Shown: positions 1 to 8,948, numbered from the stretch's first letter. The stretch is DNA of 41,215 nt from Dyella_B sp966430775 (GCA_966430775.1 CBJMMB010000016.1:1-41215); one strand, 5' to 3'. Made by a program: numbers and translations. The notes: generated by a model from the letters alone, not told the origin.

Positions 1-574
1 GCCCTTCCTTATCGGATTCGAGCCCCGACACCCCTATGCCAGGCGGCATATCCAGCCGCTCCAGCACTTCGCCCGTTTGCGGATCGATCCGCCGCACATC
101 GCTCTCATCGCCTTCCCATGTCGCATGCCAGAGCTCGCCGTCGATCCAGGTGACGCCGGTGACGAAACGGTTGGATTCGATGGTGCGAAGCACTGCTCCG
201 GTTTCGGGATCGATCTGGTGGATTTTCCGGGCTCGGTACTCGCCTACCCACAGCGACCCTTCGGCCCAGGCGAGCCCGGAATCACCGCCGTTGCCGGGCG
301 CTGGAATGGTGGCGAGCACCTGGCCGGTAGCCGGATCGATTTTATGGATGCGATCCTCGGTGATCTGAAACAGATGCTGGCCGTCGAACGCCGTGCCCGC
401 GTGTGCGGCGATGTCGATCGAGCGCTGCATTTCTCCGGTGGCAGGATCGAGGGCGTTTAGCTTGTCGCCGGCGGCAAACCAGACTTGCTCGCCGTCGTAG
501 GTCACGCCGCCCACCTGGTCGACGCCGGGAAAGGGGCCGTACTCGCGCAGAATCTGGGCTGCGGATCGTTTCAT
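1..574 (-). CDS. Beta-propeller repeat protein (glutamine cyclotransferase-like / SMP-30-like), C-terminus outside window
   Basis: Reading the minus strand from an ATG at 574 gives an open frame that runs off the left edge, so about 191 N-terminal residues are visible and the C-terminus is missing. The protein has repeating units of about 45 residues, each with a core like IDPATG or IDPETG followed by a hydrophobic strand and a G-L-x-W or G-V-T-W/Y-D-G segment. This is typical of six- or seven-bladed propellers such as the YVTN, SMP-30 or glutamine-cyclotransferase-like groups. No signal peptide is apparent, so it is probably cytoplasmic. It lies 32 bp downstream of an HTH regulator on the same strand and may be cotranscribed with it. 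The enzymatic role is unknown; the fold assignment is fairly secure, the function is not. Confidence 0.75.
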   Translation of the reverse strand, partial: MKRSAAQILREYGPFPGVDQVGGVTYDGEQVWFAAGDKLNALDPATGEMQRSIDIAAHAGTAFDGQHLFQITEDRIHKIDPATGQVLATIPAPGNGGDSGLAWAEGSLWVGEYRARKIHQIDPETGAVLRTIESNRFVTGVTWIDGELWHATWEGDESDVRRIDPQTGEVLERLDMPPGIGVSGLESDKEG

Positions 575-606
575 GGTGCTGTCCTGGTCAGTCGGTGATC
601 GCCATC

Positions 607-1827
607 CTAATCACCCGGCAACGGGCCTGGGAGTAACAAAATCGACGGAAAGCCCGGCACCGGCGGCGTCATCCAGCGACGCGCAGGGCCGCGGCCGATC
701 GCCTGCACCTTGCCTCCTGCCGCCAGCGCATCGAGCGCCCGCTGCACCGTGCGCGGGCTGGCGCCCAGCGCCATCGACAAGGCCGAGCTCGACCATGCTT
801 CGCCGTCGGCGAGCAAGGCGAGCACCGCCGCGTGCCGGTCTTCCACGGGCGGTGCCAGCACGACCACCTCGCGTGCGTGGCGCGGCGTCAGCGCAAATCC
901 TTGCTCCGTCGCGCTTATTTTCGCCACTGTTCGCAGCATCGCGCGCAGTCGTCCGACTTCGACACGCAAGCGCGCACGATGCGATTCATCGGCGTGCCTG
1001 GCGCGAAAGGCGTGCGCGATCAGCGTGCTTCTCGGCACATCGGCGGGCCAGGCTTCGCCCATCAGCCGCGCAAGCGTGAACAGGATCGGACGCGTGGCAA
1101 GCGAAATCGCCTTGCCTGCGTCATGGATTACATGGCGGCATGCATCCACCACGAACGTCGGCGACGCCAGCAACGCTTCGACTTCTTCCAATCGCAGCAG
1201 GCGTTCTTCGCCGCGTGCGATCAGGCGTGCAGTGGGTGCGTTCAGCACGTGCGCGGCGCTTTCGACTTCCGCCATCAGCGCGGGAATGCGCGCCACATGC
1301 GCCGCATGCGCGGCCCGGGCAAGCGCAGCGCGTGCCCGTTGGGTTTGCAGGCGGCGGATCGCAATGCCTGCAACGATCAGTTCGTGCGCGGCTCTCGATG
1401 CGGGTGGGAACGGCGTGGGGTCGAGTTCGGCCAGCATGCGTTCGGCGTCGCCGAGGCGGCCGAGCAGGAGCAGGCGACGAACCTCGATATTTCGCGCGTG
1501 CGCGGCGTTGACGCGGTCGTCATGCATTTCAAGCGTTGCGCGTGCGGCTTCGAGCGCTTTCGCAGGCCAGCCCAGTTCGCGCGAGACCAGCGCGATTTCC
1601 GCCTCGGCCACGATGCACCTTGCCCGGGCCACCGCTTCTTTGGGACCGAATCCACGCGCCGCCTTGCGCAACAGCGCCTTGGCCCGCACCAGGTCGCCGA
1701 GCTGCGCCATGGCGATGCCGCGCAGCGCAAGGCTGGGCGCATCGTCGCGCAAGGCGACCCGCTTCAGCGCGCCAAGCGGATCACCGGCGGCGAGTGCGCG
1801 CGCCGCGGCGGTGATCAGGGAGTCCAT
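607..1827 (-). CDS. HTH-type transcriptional regulator with N-terminal helical (TPR-like) region
   Basis: A 406-residue protein starting at an ATG at 1827. The first 200 or so residues are Ala/Arg/Leu-rich paired helices resembling TPR units. A middle segment (about 230-320) could be a winged helix. The C-terminus (about 335-390) holds a clear helix-turn-helix, with ALSMALGASPRTVQRALDAL as the recognition part, followed by an Arg-rich wing ending in PARRW. It is transcribed away from the DUF899 gene and towards the propeller gene, so it is a candidate local regulator of either or both. The family is not named with confidence. No ligand domain is recognised. Confidence 0.7.
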   Translation of the reverse strand: MDSLITAAARALAAGDPLGALKRVALRDDAPSLALRGIAMAQLGDLVRAKALLRKAARGFGPKEAVARARCIVAEAEIALVSRELGWPAKALEAARATLEMHDDRVNAAHARNIEVRRLLLLGRLGDAERMLAELDPTPFPPASRAAHELIVAGIAIRRLQTQRARAALARAAHAAHVARIPALMAEVESAAHVLNAPTARLIARGEERLLRLEEVEALLASPTFVVDACRHVIHDAGKAISLATRPILFTLARLMGEAWPADVPRSTLIAHAFRARHADESHRARLRVEVGRLRAMLRTVAKISATEQGFALTPRHAREVVVLAPPVEDRHAAVLALLADGEAWSSSALSMALGASPRTVQRALDALAAGGKVQAIGRGPARRWMTPPVPGFPSILLLPGPLPGD

Positions 1828-1932
1828 CGGAATCGCGCCACACTTGTCACTCCCACCCGTTCGGAGCCTAAGCGTTAACTATATCGCACGGCTACAAAGC
1901 ACCCGACGATTCGACGAACGGAGGAAAAGACC

Positions 1933-2700
1933 ATGACCACGCATACGGTTGGAACACGCGAACAATGGCTGGCGGCACGCATCGAGCTGCTCAAGGCGGA
2001 AAAGGAACTCACCCATCGCAGCGACGAGCTGGCGCGCCAGCGGCAGGCACTGCCGTGGGTACCGGTCAACAAGGGTTACCGCTTCGATACCGATGAGGGC
2101 GGCGCTTCGCTGGCGGACCTGTTCCGCGGGCGCTCGCAGTTGCTGGTCTATCACTTCATGTTCGGGCCCGATTTCGCCGCCGGCTGCCCGTCCTGCTCGG
2201 CGATCGCCGATGGCTTCAACGGCGTTGCCGAACACCTGGCGAACCATGACGTGATGTTGTGGGCGGTGTCGCGCGCATCGCTCGCGAAATTGCAGGCCTA
2301 CAAGAAGCGTCTGGGATGGACGTTTCCGTGGGCGTCCTCACTGGGCGGTGATTTCAATTTCGATTTCACCGTGTCCATCACCGAGGAACAACAGCGCGAG
2401 GGGAACTACGAATACAACTACCAGCGCGGCGGCCATGCGATGGATGAGACGGCGCAGTTCCCGCAGGTGGTGATCGATCACGCGCGTGCAAGCGGAACCG
2501 ATGCGCTGTCCTATGTGCGCGAACGGCCGGGCATGAGCGCATTCGTGCTGGAAGACGGGGTCGTCTATCACACCTATTCCACCTATGCGCGCGGACTGGA
2601 CGGCTTGTGGGGCATGTTCCAGTGGCTGGACCGGGCGCCCAAGGGACGCAACGAGACAGGCGTGTGGTGGCGCCGCCACGACGAGTACGGCAAGCGCTAA
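1933..2700 (+). CDS. DUF899 family thioredoxin-like protein
   Basis: A 255-residue protein with the DUF899 layout: an N-terminal helix (RIELLKAEKELTHRSDELAR), the PWVPVNKGYRFDT segment, then a thioredoxin-like core with LVYHFMFGP and a C85-P-S-C88 motif inside GCPSCSAIAD. The tail has the family's conserved VYHTYSTYARG and WWRRHDEYG. A strong GGAGG ribosome site lies 7-8 nt before the ATG. Members are described only as thioredoxin-fold proteins of unknown role; a redox function is inferred from the CxxC. It is followed 74 bp later by a DUF2182 membrane protein and is probably cotranscribed with it. Confidence 0.88.
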   Translation: MTTHTVGTREQWLAARIELLKAEKELTHRSDELARQRQALPWVPVNKGYRFDTDEGGASLADLFRGRSQLLVYHFMFGPDFAAGCPSCSAIADGFNGVAEHLANHDVMLWAVSRASLAKLQAYKKRLGWTFPWASSLGGDFNFDFTVSITEEQQREGNYEYNYQRGGHAMDETAQFPQVVIDHARASGTDALSYVRERPGMSAFVLEDGVVYHTYSTYARGLDGLWGMFQWLDRAPKGRNETGVWWRRHDEYGKR

Positions 2701-2774
2701 TGCTTCCCCGCCGGTGTCGAAAACGCGGCACCGGCTTCGTCGATCCCATGACCCTGCCGCACCGAGGCATTCCC

Positions 2775-3533
2775 ATGATCGCCGCCCAGACTTCCGAACG
2801 CGCCTTCTTCGCCACCTCGACGATGCTTTTCGCCATCAGCGCGATGCTGACCGTGGCATGGGGCGCATCCATGTCCAGCATGGATGCGATGCCGATGCCG
2901 GGCGGTTGGACGATGTCGATGACCTGGATGCGCATGCCCGGCCAGAGCTGGGGCGGCGCCGCGGCATCGTTCATCCTGATGTGGGACTTGATGATGGCCG
3001 CAATGATGCTGCCGTCCCTGGTGCCCGCGTTGCAGCGCTACCGTCAGACCGTGCGTGCGAGCGACGGCATGCCGGTGGAACGGCTGACTCTGCTGATGAG
3101 TGCGGGTTATTTCTTCGTGTGGACGGTGTTCGGCCTGCTTGTGTTTCCGCTGGGCGCCACGCTGGCGGCCGTGGAAATGCAGTGGCCTGCGCTGGCGCGC
3201 GTGGTGCCGCAGGCAGCTGGCGCGATCGTCCTGGTCGCTGGCGTATTGCAATTCACTCCCTGGAAAGCGCGGCAACTTGCTCGATGCCGGGAAGCGCTGC
3301 GGCATGCGCACACCGGCAGCGCGTGGCGGCAAGGCATGTGCCTGGGGCTGCATTGCTGCCTGAGCTGCACCAACCTGACGGCGATTCAGCTGGTGATCGG
3401 CGTGATGGATCTGCGCGCCATGGTGTTCGTAACGGCGGCGATCACGGCGGAGCGGCTTGCACCGGCAAGCAAGCTGGTGGCGCAGGCCATCGGCGTCACA
3501 GCGATTGGTGCGGGATTGGTTCTGATCGTCTAG
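2775..3533 (+). CDS. DUF2182 family integral membrane protein, Met/Cys-rich
   Basis: About 252 residues with five or so hydrophobic segments. The start at 2775 is chosen because a GAGG lies just upstream and the first transmembrane segment (TMLFAISAMLTVAWG) follows directly; an ATG at 2748 is also possible. The first periplasmic stretch is very methionine-rich (MSSMDAMPMPGGW, MSMTWMRMPG). A cysteine cluster LGLHCCLSC sits at the family's conserved GCC position, and LMWDLMMAAMMLPS is characteristic. DUF2182 proteins are predicted metal-binding membrane proteins; copper handling would fit the Met and Cys content but is inference. The gene ends 4 bp before a REP-like palindrome and converges on galU. 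Confidence 0.85.
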   Translation: MIAAQTSERAFFATSTMLFAISAMLTVAWGASMSSMDAMPMPGGWTMSMTWMRMPGQSWGGAAASFILMWDLMMAAMMLPSLVPALQRYRQTVRASDGMPVERLTLLMSAGYFFVWTVFGLLVFPLGATLAAVEMQWPALARVVPQAAGAIVLVAGVLQFTPWKARQLARCREALRHAHTGSAWRQGMCLGLHCCLSCTNLTAIQLVIGVMDLRAMVFVTAAITAERLAPASKLVAQAIGVTAIGAGLVLIV

Positions 3534-3536
3534 CTC

Positions 3537-3564
3537 GTAGGTTGGGGTTTGCACCCCAACCTAC
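3537..3564. repeat. REP-like palindrome between converging genes
   Basis: A perfect 12-bp inverted repeat (GTAGGTTGGGGT / ACCCCAACCTAC) around a TTGC loop, placed between the stop of the DUF2182 gene and the end of galU. The same core (GTTGGGGTT ... CCCAACCTACG) recurs at 35989-36020 next to a decayed RAYT transposase, which suggests a dispersed REP family. As transcribed it could also act as a bidirectional 3' hairpin. Confidence 0.75.
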
Positions 3565-3573
3565 CGCTCGCGC

Positions 3574-4446
3574 TCAATACGACTTGGCGACTTCGCGCAC
3601 GACCTTCGCCAGGCTCGGGTCCTGCATCGCCATGTGCATGGTGGCGCGCACCAGGCCGGCCTTGTTGCCGCAGTCGAAACGGGTGCCTTCGAAGCGATAG
3701 GCCAGCACCTTGCCCTGCTCCGTCAACAGCGCTTCGATCGCGTCGGTCAGCTGGATTTCGCCGCCTGCACCGGGCTTGGTCTGTTCCAGCAGCTGGAAGA
3801 TGCGGCCCGGCAGCACGTAGCGGCCGACCACGGCGAGGTTGGACGGTGCATCGGCGGGCTTGGGCTTTTCCACCATGAAACGGATGCGCGCGCTGCGCTC
3901 ATCGACCGGCTCGGCATCGACGATGCCGTATTTGTCGGTTTGATCGTGCGGCACTTCTTCCACCGCGATCACGCCGGCGGATTCGGATTCGGCCAGTTCG
4001 GCCATCTGGCGCAGGGCGCCCTTGCCGCGGTTCCAGATCAGGTCGTCGGGCAGCACTACGCCGAACGGTTCGTCGCCCACCACCGGCTTGGCGCACAGCA
4101 CCGCGTGACCCAGGCCCAGCGCTTCGGGCTGGGTGACGAAGATCGCGCGCACGTGGCGCGGCAGCGTGCCTTGCACCAGGGCGAGCAGTTCGTCCTTGCC
4201 CTTTTCCTGCAGCTTCGCTTCCAGCTCGTACGCCTTGTCGAAGTAGTCGGCGATGGCGTGCTTGTAGCGATTGGTGACGAAGACCAGCGTATCGGCCCCG
4301 GCATCGACGGCTTCATCGACGGCGTACTGGATCAGGGGCCTGTCCAGCACCGGCAGCATTTCCTTGGCGACCACCTTGGTGGCTGGCAGAAAGCGGGTGC
4401 CGAGGCCGGCGACGGGGAACACCACTTTACGCAGGGGTTTGCTCAC
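3574..4446 (-). CDS. galU: UTP--glucose-1-phosphate uridylyltransferase
   Basis: A 290-residue enzyme making UDP-glucose from UTP and glucose 1-phosphate for polysaccharide, LPS and osmoprotectant synthesis. The nucleotide-binding signature GLGTRFLPATKVVAKEMLP is at residues 14-32, with LPDDLI and FMVEKPKP further on, and the length fits the family. The start is a GTG at 4446 that follows the upstream TGA (4447-4449) without a spacer; the ribosome site GGAGAG lies inside the end of the upstream gene, so translation is probably coupled. It is the last gene of the envelope cluster. The UDP-sugar product would feed the dehydratase/transferase pathway encoded just upstream. Confidence 0.96.
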   Translation of the reverse strand: MSKPLRKVVFPVAGLGTRFLPATKVVAKEMLPVLDRPLIQYAVDEAVDAGADTLVFVTNRYKHAIADYFDKAYELEAKLQEKGKDELLALVQGTLPRHVRAIFVTQPEALGLGHAVLCAKPVVGDEPFGVVLPDDLIWNRGKGALRQMAELAESESAGVIAVEEVPHDQTDKYGIVDAEPVDERSARIRFMVEKPKPADAPSNLAVVGRYVLPGRIFQLLEQTKPGAGGEIQLTDAIEALLTEQGKVLAYRFEGTRFDCGNKAGLVRATMHMAMQDPSLAKVVREVAKSY

Positions 4447-6342
4447 TCACTTCTCTCCAATTTCGTTACGGCGCAGCGGAATGACATTGTTCGGTTGGGC
4501 AGCTTCGCTCCAACTGAACGAGGGGAGCAGACTGGAAACGCACTGGCGCAGCTCTTCCTCGTTGAAGCTCTGCACGGCGTCGGCGGCGCGGGCGATCTGC
4601 GCCTGCAGCAAATCCCACGACACCGGCCGGTGCTGCGCTAGAAATATCTTGGCGTGTGTCGTCGCGCTGTAGTTTTCCAGTGGATGGAACAGCTCTTCGA
4701 ACAATTTTTCGCCCGAACGCAGGCCGGTGTAGACGATCGGAATCTCGGTGCCGGGCTTCTTGCCGGCCAGCCGGATCATCTGCTCGGCCAGGTCGCGGAT
4801 CTTGACCGGCTCGCCCATGTCCAGCGCGAAGATTTCGCCGCCCTGCCCGATCGCCGCTGCCTGCAGGATCAGCTGCGTGGCTTCCGGAATGGTCATGAAG
4901 TAGCGCGAGATTTCCGGATGCGTGACCGTCACCGGGCCGCCGGCATGAATCTGCTGGCGGAACAACGGTACCACGGAGCCGGCCGAATCGAGCACGTTGC
5001 CGAACCGCACGGTGATGAAGTGCGTGTTCGAATGTGCGTTGAGGTTCTGGCAGTAGATTTCCGCGATGCGCTTGCACGCGCCCATCACGCTGGTCGGGTT
5101 GACGGCCTTGTCGGTGGAAATCAGCACGAAGCATTCGACGCCGCTTTCGCTCGACAGGTCCGCCACGTTGCGCGTGGCCATCACGTTGTTGCGCACCGCG
5201 GTGCGCAGTTGCCCTTGCAGCATCGGCACGTGCTTGTAGGCCGCGGCATGGAACACCACTTGCGGCTTGGTTTCGGCAAACAGGCGGCGCATCGCCACCG
5301 CATCGCCGCAATCGGCAAGTACGCTGTTGAGCAACAGCTCCGGATAAGCCGCGCGCAATTCCTGCGAGATCTGATACAGGTTGTATTCGCAGGATTCGAC
5401 GATGGTGAGCGCCTGCACACCCAGCCGCGCCACCTGCCGGCACAGTTCCGAACCGATCGAACCGCCGCCGCCCGTAACCAGCACGCGGCGGCCGGTCAGC
5501 GTTTCGCGGATGCGTGTCCAATCCAGCTCGACCGCGTCGCGTCCCAACAGGTCTTCGATCGAGACTTCCTTGATCTGGTTGAACTGCGCACGGCCCGCAA
5601 CGACGTCTTCAAGCTTGGGCACGGTGCGATATGGCAGGCCGGTGCGATCGCATAGCTCCACCACCTGGCGCATCTGCCGCGCGCTGGCGCCCGGCAAGGC
5701 GATCAGCAGCATCTGCACTGCGGCCTCCTTCGCCACGTCCGGAAGCTGTTCCAGCATGCCGAGCACCGGCTTGCCGTTGATGCGCGCACCGCGCAGCGAG
5801 CGGCGGTCGTCCACGAAACCGACCACCACGTAACGGGTGTCGCGATGCAGGTCGCGCGACAGCGCTTCGCCGGCGCTATCGGCACCCACGATCAGCACAC
5901 GCTGCGTCTTGGCGTTGACGAACAGATCGATGCGGCTGTCCTTCCAGAAGCGATAGGCCAGGCGCGGCGTACCGAGGAACAGCGACAGCACGAACGGATA
6001 CAGCAGCAGCACCGAACGCGGCACGCCGTCCAGACGTCCATACAGGAACAGGGAAACGCCGATCGCGACCGTGCCGACGATGGCCGCGCGCAGGATGTTC
6101 CAGAGATCCGGCAAGCTGGCGAAGCGCCACACGCCCTTGTACAGGCCGGTCCATGAGTAGACCAGGCCCTGCACCAGCAGCACGATCGGAAATTCGTACG
6201 ACTCAAAACCGACGATCAGCTTGGGGTCCAGCGCATAGCGCAATTCCTTGGCGACCCACCACGCCAGCGCGGTGACCAGCAGGTCGTGGATGACCACTGC
6301 CGCCCGTGGATGAACTGTGCCGACCCATTTACGTATGGACAT
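4447..6342 (-). CDS. Membrane-bound nucleotide-sugar 4,6-dehydratase (FlaA1/CapD/WbpM family)
   Basis: A 631-residue protein with four N-terminal transmembrane segments (to about residue 130). A CoA-binding-like Rossmann domain (VLIVGADSAGEAL) follows, then a catalytic short-chain dehydrogenase domain starting with VLVTGGGGSIGSE near residue 293. The active-site motif is ISTDKAV ... SVMGACKR: methionine replaces the usual YxxxK tyrosine, as in WbpM-type UDP-GlcNAc C4,6-dehydratases. HAAAYKHVP and GEKLFEELFH also match the family. It likely makes UDP-4-keto-6-deoxy-GlcNAc for O-antigen or exopolysaccharide. The start overlaps the upstream transferase gene by 14 bp; galU follows immediately. 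Confidence 0.92.
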   Translation of the reverse strand: MSIRKWVGTVHPRAAVVIHDLLVTALAWWVAKELRYALDPKLIVGFESYEFPIVLLVQGLVYSWTGLYKGVWRFASLPDLWNILRAAIVGTVAIGVSLFLYGRLDGVPRSVLLLYPFVLSLFLGTPRLAYRFWKDSRIDLFVNAKTQRVLIVGADSAGEALSRDLHRDTRYVVVGFVDDRRSLRGARINGKPVLGMLEQLPDVAKEAAVQMLLIALPGASARQMRQVVELCDRTGLPYRTVPKLEDVVAGRAQFNQIKEVSIEDLLGRDAVELDWTRIRETLTGRRVLVTGGGGSIGSELCRQVARLGVQALTIVESCEYNLYQISQELRAAYPELLLNSVLADCGDAVAMRRLFAETKPQVVFHAAAYKHVPMLQGQLRTAVRNNVMATRNVADLSSESGVECFVLISTDKAVNPTSVMGACKRIAEIYCQNLNAHSNTHFITVRFGNVLDSAGSVVPLFRQQIHAGGPVTVTHPEISRYFMTIPEATQLILQAAAIGQGGEIFALDMGEPVKIRDLAEQMIRLAGKKPGTEIPIVYTGLRSGEKLFEELFHPLENYSATTHAKIFLAQHRPVSWDLLQAQIARAADAVQSFNEEELRQCVSSLLPSFSWSEAAQPNNVIPLRRNEIGEK

Positions 6343-7375
6343 GACGAACCTTGTATCGATCTCGCCGGATCAGGCGCCGCTTGGCCGCCAGCCAAACCAC
6401 CGCCGCAACCGCATAAGTGACGATGCAGGCCAAAAGCCCCATCCCTGGTTTTGCCAACGCCAGCGCGGCCAGGGGCGCTGCGATCAGCAGATTCCACCCC
6501 AGATACCACGCTGCGCTTACCGCATGCGTATAGCCCCTGCGCACAATCCATTGGTACAGATGTTCGCGATGCGCAGTGTACCAGCGCCGCCCTCCCGTCA
6601 TACGGAGCAGCAGGGTAAGGCTGGCATCCGTCACGAAGGCTGAACTGAGAATCAGCGCCGGCCATACCAGCGCCTCGTTGAGGCGCCAAAGCATCGCCGT
6701 CAAGGCAAACAACAGCAGGCCGATGGCGCCGCTGCCCACGTCGCCCATGAAAATGCGCGCCGGAGAACGGTTGTACCACCAGAAGCCCAAACAGGCCGCC
6801 GCCACGCAAAAAGCTGCGCCCATCACGGTGGATTGGCCGACGTGCCAGGCGATCACCGCCAGGCCGCAGGCGACGAACATGCCTTGCTGCGCGAGCAATC
6901 CGTCGATGCCGTCCATGAAGTTGTGCAAGTTGACGCTCCACGCTCCGCCCAGCACCCACAGCGGCAGCCACAGCCAGCTCGGGCCATTCATCATCAGCGC
7001 CACCGAAAACAGGGCAACGGCCAGTATTTGCACTCCGAAGCGTGGAAGCACCGGCAAGGAACTGTGATCGTCCCACCAACCTATCAACGCGATCATGGCG
7101 GTGGCGGCCCATAACGTGACGACCAGGTGAAGCGGCCACGGCGATCCGGCTTGCAACAGGCACACCGGCAACGTGACCAGGGTCGCGACGACGATGCCGA
7201 TGCCGCCGCCGCGCGGCGTGGGAATCTTATGCGAGCGCCGCTGCCCCGGCTGGTCGAACATGCCGCGCCGATGCGCGTAGGCGATCGCCGCATGCACCAC
7301 CCCCAACGTAATGAGGAAAGCAAACAATACGGCGAGCGCGATCGGGGCGAAGCCAACCACGACCGCGTCACTCAT
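6329..7375 (-). CDS. Undecaprenyl-phosphate glycosyl-1-phosphate transferase, WecA/WbpL (GT4) family
   Basis: About 348 residues with roughly ten transmembrane helices. Polyprenyl-phosphate HexNAc-1-P transferase signatures are present: RSHKIPTPRGGG in the first cytoplasmic loop, the metal-binding WWDDHSSLP, the catalytic NFMDGIDG, FMGDVGSGAIG and the C-terminal HREHLYQ. It would start O-antigen or polysaccharide units by transferring a sugar phosphate to undecaprenyl phosphate at the inner membrane. The start at 7375 overlaps the lapB stop in ATGAGTGA, which supports translational coupling; an ATG at 7384 is an alternative. It acts next to the WbpM-type dehydratase encoded downstream, as in Pseudomonas B-band O-antigen clusters. 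Confidence 0.9.
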   Translation of the reverse strand: MSDAVVVGFAPIALAVLFAFLITLGVVHAAIAYAHRRGMFDQPGQRRSHKIPTPRGGGIGIVVATLVTLPVCLLQAGSPWPLHLVVTLWAATAMIALIGWWDDHSSLPVLPRFGVQILAVALFSVALMMNGPSWLWLPLWVLGGAWSVNLHNFMDGIDGLLAQQGMFVACGLAVIAWHVGQSTVMGAAFCVAAACLGFWWYNRSPARIFMGDVGSGAIGLLLFALTAMLWRLNEALVWPALILSSAFVTDASLTLLLRMTGGRRWYTAHREHLYQWIVRRGYTHAVSAAWYLGWNLLIAAPLAALALAKPGMGLLACIVTYAVAAVVWLAAKRRLIRRDRYKVRHVHT

Positions 7376-8543
7376 TGGCCACACCGTGGATCGGCCTGAT
7401 CGTGCTCCATCCTTTGCAGCTGGGGCACTGCCAGTGATGGGCCTTGGTGCCGAAACCGCAGTGGCTGCAGCGATACATCGCCTGCCCTTCGAGCAGCTTG
7501 CGCGTGAGGTCGCGCAGGATCAGGAAGTTCTCGCGCGCTTCGCCTTCGATCTTGTCCATGGTGGCGTCGATCAGCGCCATCAGTCCGCGCACGGAAGGAC
7601 GCTGGCGCAATTGCGAGGTGAGGAAATCGATCGCCGGCTTTTCGCCATCGCGCTGCTGATACAGATGCGTCAGCGCAAGCACCGGCGAAATGCCGTGATA
7701 GCGCGCGAGGATGTCGCGCAGGAAACGCTCGGCGCGCGCCATCTGGCCGGAACGCGCATAGCTGTCGAGCAGCGGTGGAAGGATTTCCGGCACGAAGGCG
7801 ATATCGGCTTCCACTGCGCGCTCATAGGCGTCGACAGCCTCCGCATGCTGCCCTTCTTCCGCATGCAGGCGTCCGGTAAGCATGAAGGCGCGCACGCAAT
7901 CGGGTTGCGAGGCGAAGGCCTGCTGCAGGTAATCGCGCGCTTCGGCGCGTGCGCCGTGCTGGCGCGACTGCTCGGCGAGCTCGCAGTAAAACTGGGCGAT
8001 GGTGGTGGCTTCTTCTTCGCCGGTCATGGTTTCCAGGCGACGCGCGTGTTCGATGGCTTTGTGCCAGTCGCGCTCGTGCTGGTAGATCGCGATCAGATGA
8101 CGCAAGGCCGAAGGCGCGTGCGCGTTCATCGCCACCAGGTCGGAAAACAAGGCTTCGGCGCGATCGAGCAGACCCGCGCGCATATAGTCCTCGCCCAATT
8201 CGAGCAAGGCCACGGTCTTCATGCCCTCGGACAGGCCGGGCCTGGAAACCAGATGTTGATGGAGACGGATGGCTCGATCCACTTCGCCGCGACGCCTGAA
8301 AAGATTGCCTAACGCTAAGTGCGTTTCCACGGTGTCGCGGTTGTATTCGGCCAGCTTGAGGAAGACCTCGATCGCCTTGTCCTGCTCTTCGTTGAGCAGG
8401 TAGTTGAGGCCGCGGAAGTAATCGGACGACAGTTCGCTGACCTGCACCCCGGAGCGACGCACGCTGGCGCGCCGCGCGGTCCACCAGCCACTGAGGAAGG
8501 CCGCCGGTATCAGCAGAGCCAGCAGCGGGTAGAAGGCGCTCAT
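7368..8543 (-). CDS. lapB: Lipopolysaccharide assembly protein LapB (YciM)
   Basis: 391 residues from the ATG at 8543, matching the E. coli length. There is one N-terminal transmembrane helix (FYPLLALLIPAAFLSGWW), then a string of TPR repeats, and a C-terminal rubredoxin-type zinc/iron knuckle CSHCGFGTKAHHWQCPSCKGW. LapB controls LPS synthesis by steering FtsH proteolysis of LpxC and by organising LPS assembly enzymes at the inner membrane. Its ATG overlaps the lapA stop (ATGA), so the two are translationally coupled. Upstream in-frame codons to 8624 are rejected because they would lie inside lapA and lack the membrane anchor at the N-terminus. Confidence 0.95.
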   Translation of the reverse strand: MSAFYPLLALLIPAAFLSGWWTARRASVRRSGVQVSELSSDYFRGLNYLLNEEQDKAIEVFLKLAEYNRDTVETHLALGNLFRRRGEVDRAIRLHQHLVSRPGLSEGMKTVALLELGEDYMRAGLLDRAEALFSDLVAMNAHAPSALRHLIAIYQHERDWHKAIEHARRLETMTGEEEATTIAQFYCELAEQSRQHGARAEARDYLQQAFASQPDCVRAFMLTGRLHAEEGQHAEAVDAYERAVEADIAFVPEILPPLLDSYARSGQMARAERFLRDILARYHGISPVLALTHLYQQRDGEKPAIDFLTSQLRQRPSVRGLMALIDATMDKIEGEARENFLILRDLTRKLLEGQAMYRCSHCGFGTKAHHWQCPSCKGWSTIRPIHGVANE

Positions 8544-8800
8544 GCTGTTTTCGATGCCTTGGCACCCTGCGCCTTGGCGGTGCGCCGCCGCTCGCGGCGA
8601 TGGCGTGTGGTGACGCCCAGCCACGCCGTCAGGCCGCCCAGGATCCAGCCGATCGCCAGCATCGCCAGCAAGGCCGCGCCCTTGGGCACCTGGATGCGCG
8701 CAAACGCGAGGTCATATCCGACGAGGTCCGCATTGAGCGCCCCCAGGATCACTCCCCCGGCGATGAAAAGTAGCAATAGCAGCGTGACGATCAATCGCAT
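8540..8800 (-). CDS. lapA: LapA domain protein (DUF1049), small inner-membrane protein
   Basis: An 86-residue protein with two transmembrane helices (LIVTLLLLLFIAGGVILGALN and ALLAMLAIGWILGGLTAWLG) and a basic C-terminal tail (RHRRERRRTAKAQ). This is the DUF1049/LapA pattern. It sits directly upstream of lapB with a 4-bp overlap, as in E. coli. The ATG at 8800 is preferred over a GTG one codon earlier because a GGGTAAAG lies upstream. LapA works with LapB in LPS homeostasis. Confidence 0.9.
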   Translation of the reverse strand: MRLIVTLLLLLFIAGGVILGALNADLVGYDLAFARIQVPKGAALLAMLAIGWILGGLTAWLGVTTRHRRERRRTAKAQGAKASKTA

Positions 8801-8882
8801 CACGCGACTTTACCCGATTGGCTGAACGGCTCACAGGGGAATGTGAAGACAATTCAGGCAGGTGATTGGAATCGGGAATCGC

Positions 8883-8920
8883 AAAAAAGAAAAGGCAGGA
8901 TCAGCCCATGGCCGCCTGCC
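8883..8920 (-). terminator. Probable intrinsic terminator downstream of ihfB
   Basis: On the minus strand, stem GGCAGG / CCTGCC encloses a 15-nt loop with further internal pairing and is followed by TTTTCTTTTTT. It lies about 30 nt beyond the ihfB stop and before lapA, so it probably separates rpsA-ihfB transcripts from lapAB. Confidence 0.7.
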
Positions 8921-8948
8921 TGTCGGAATAAGTGGATGTGCCGCGGTG

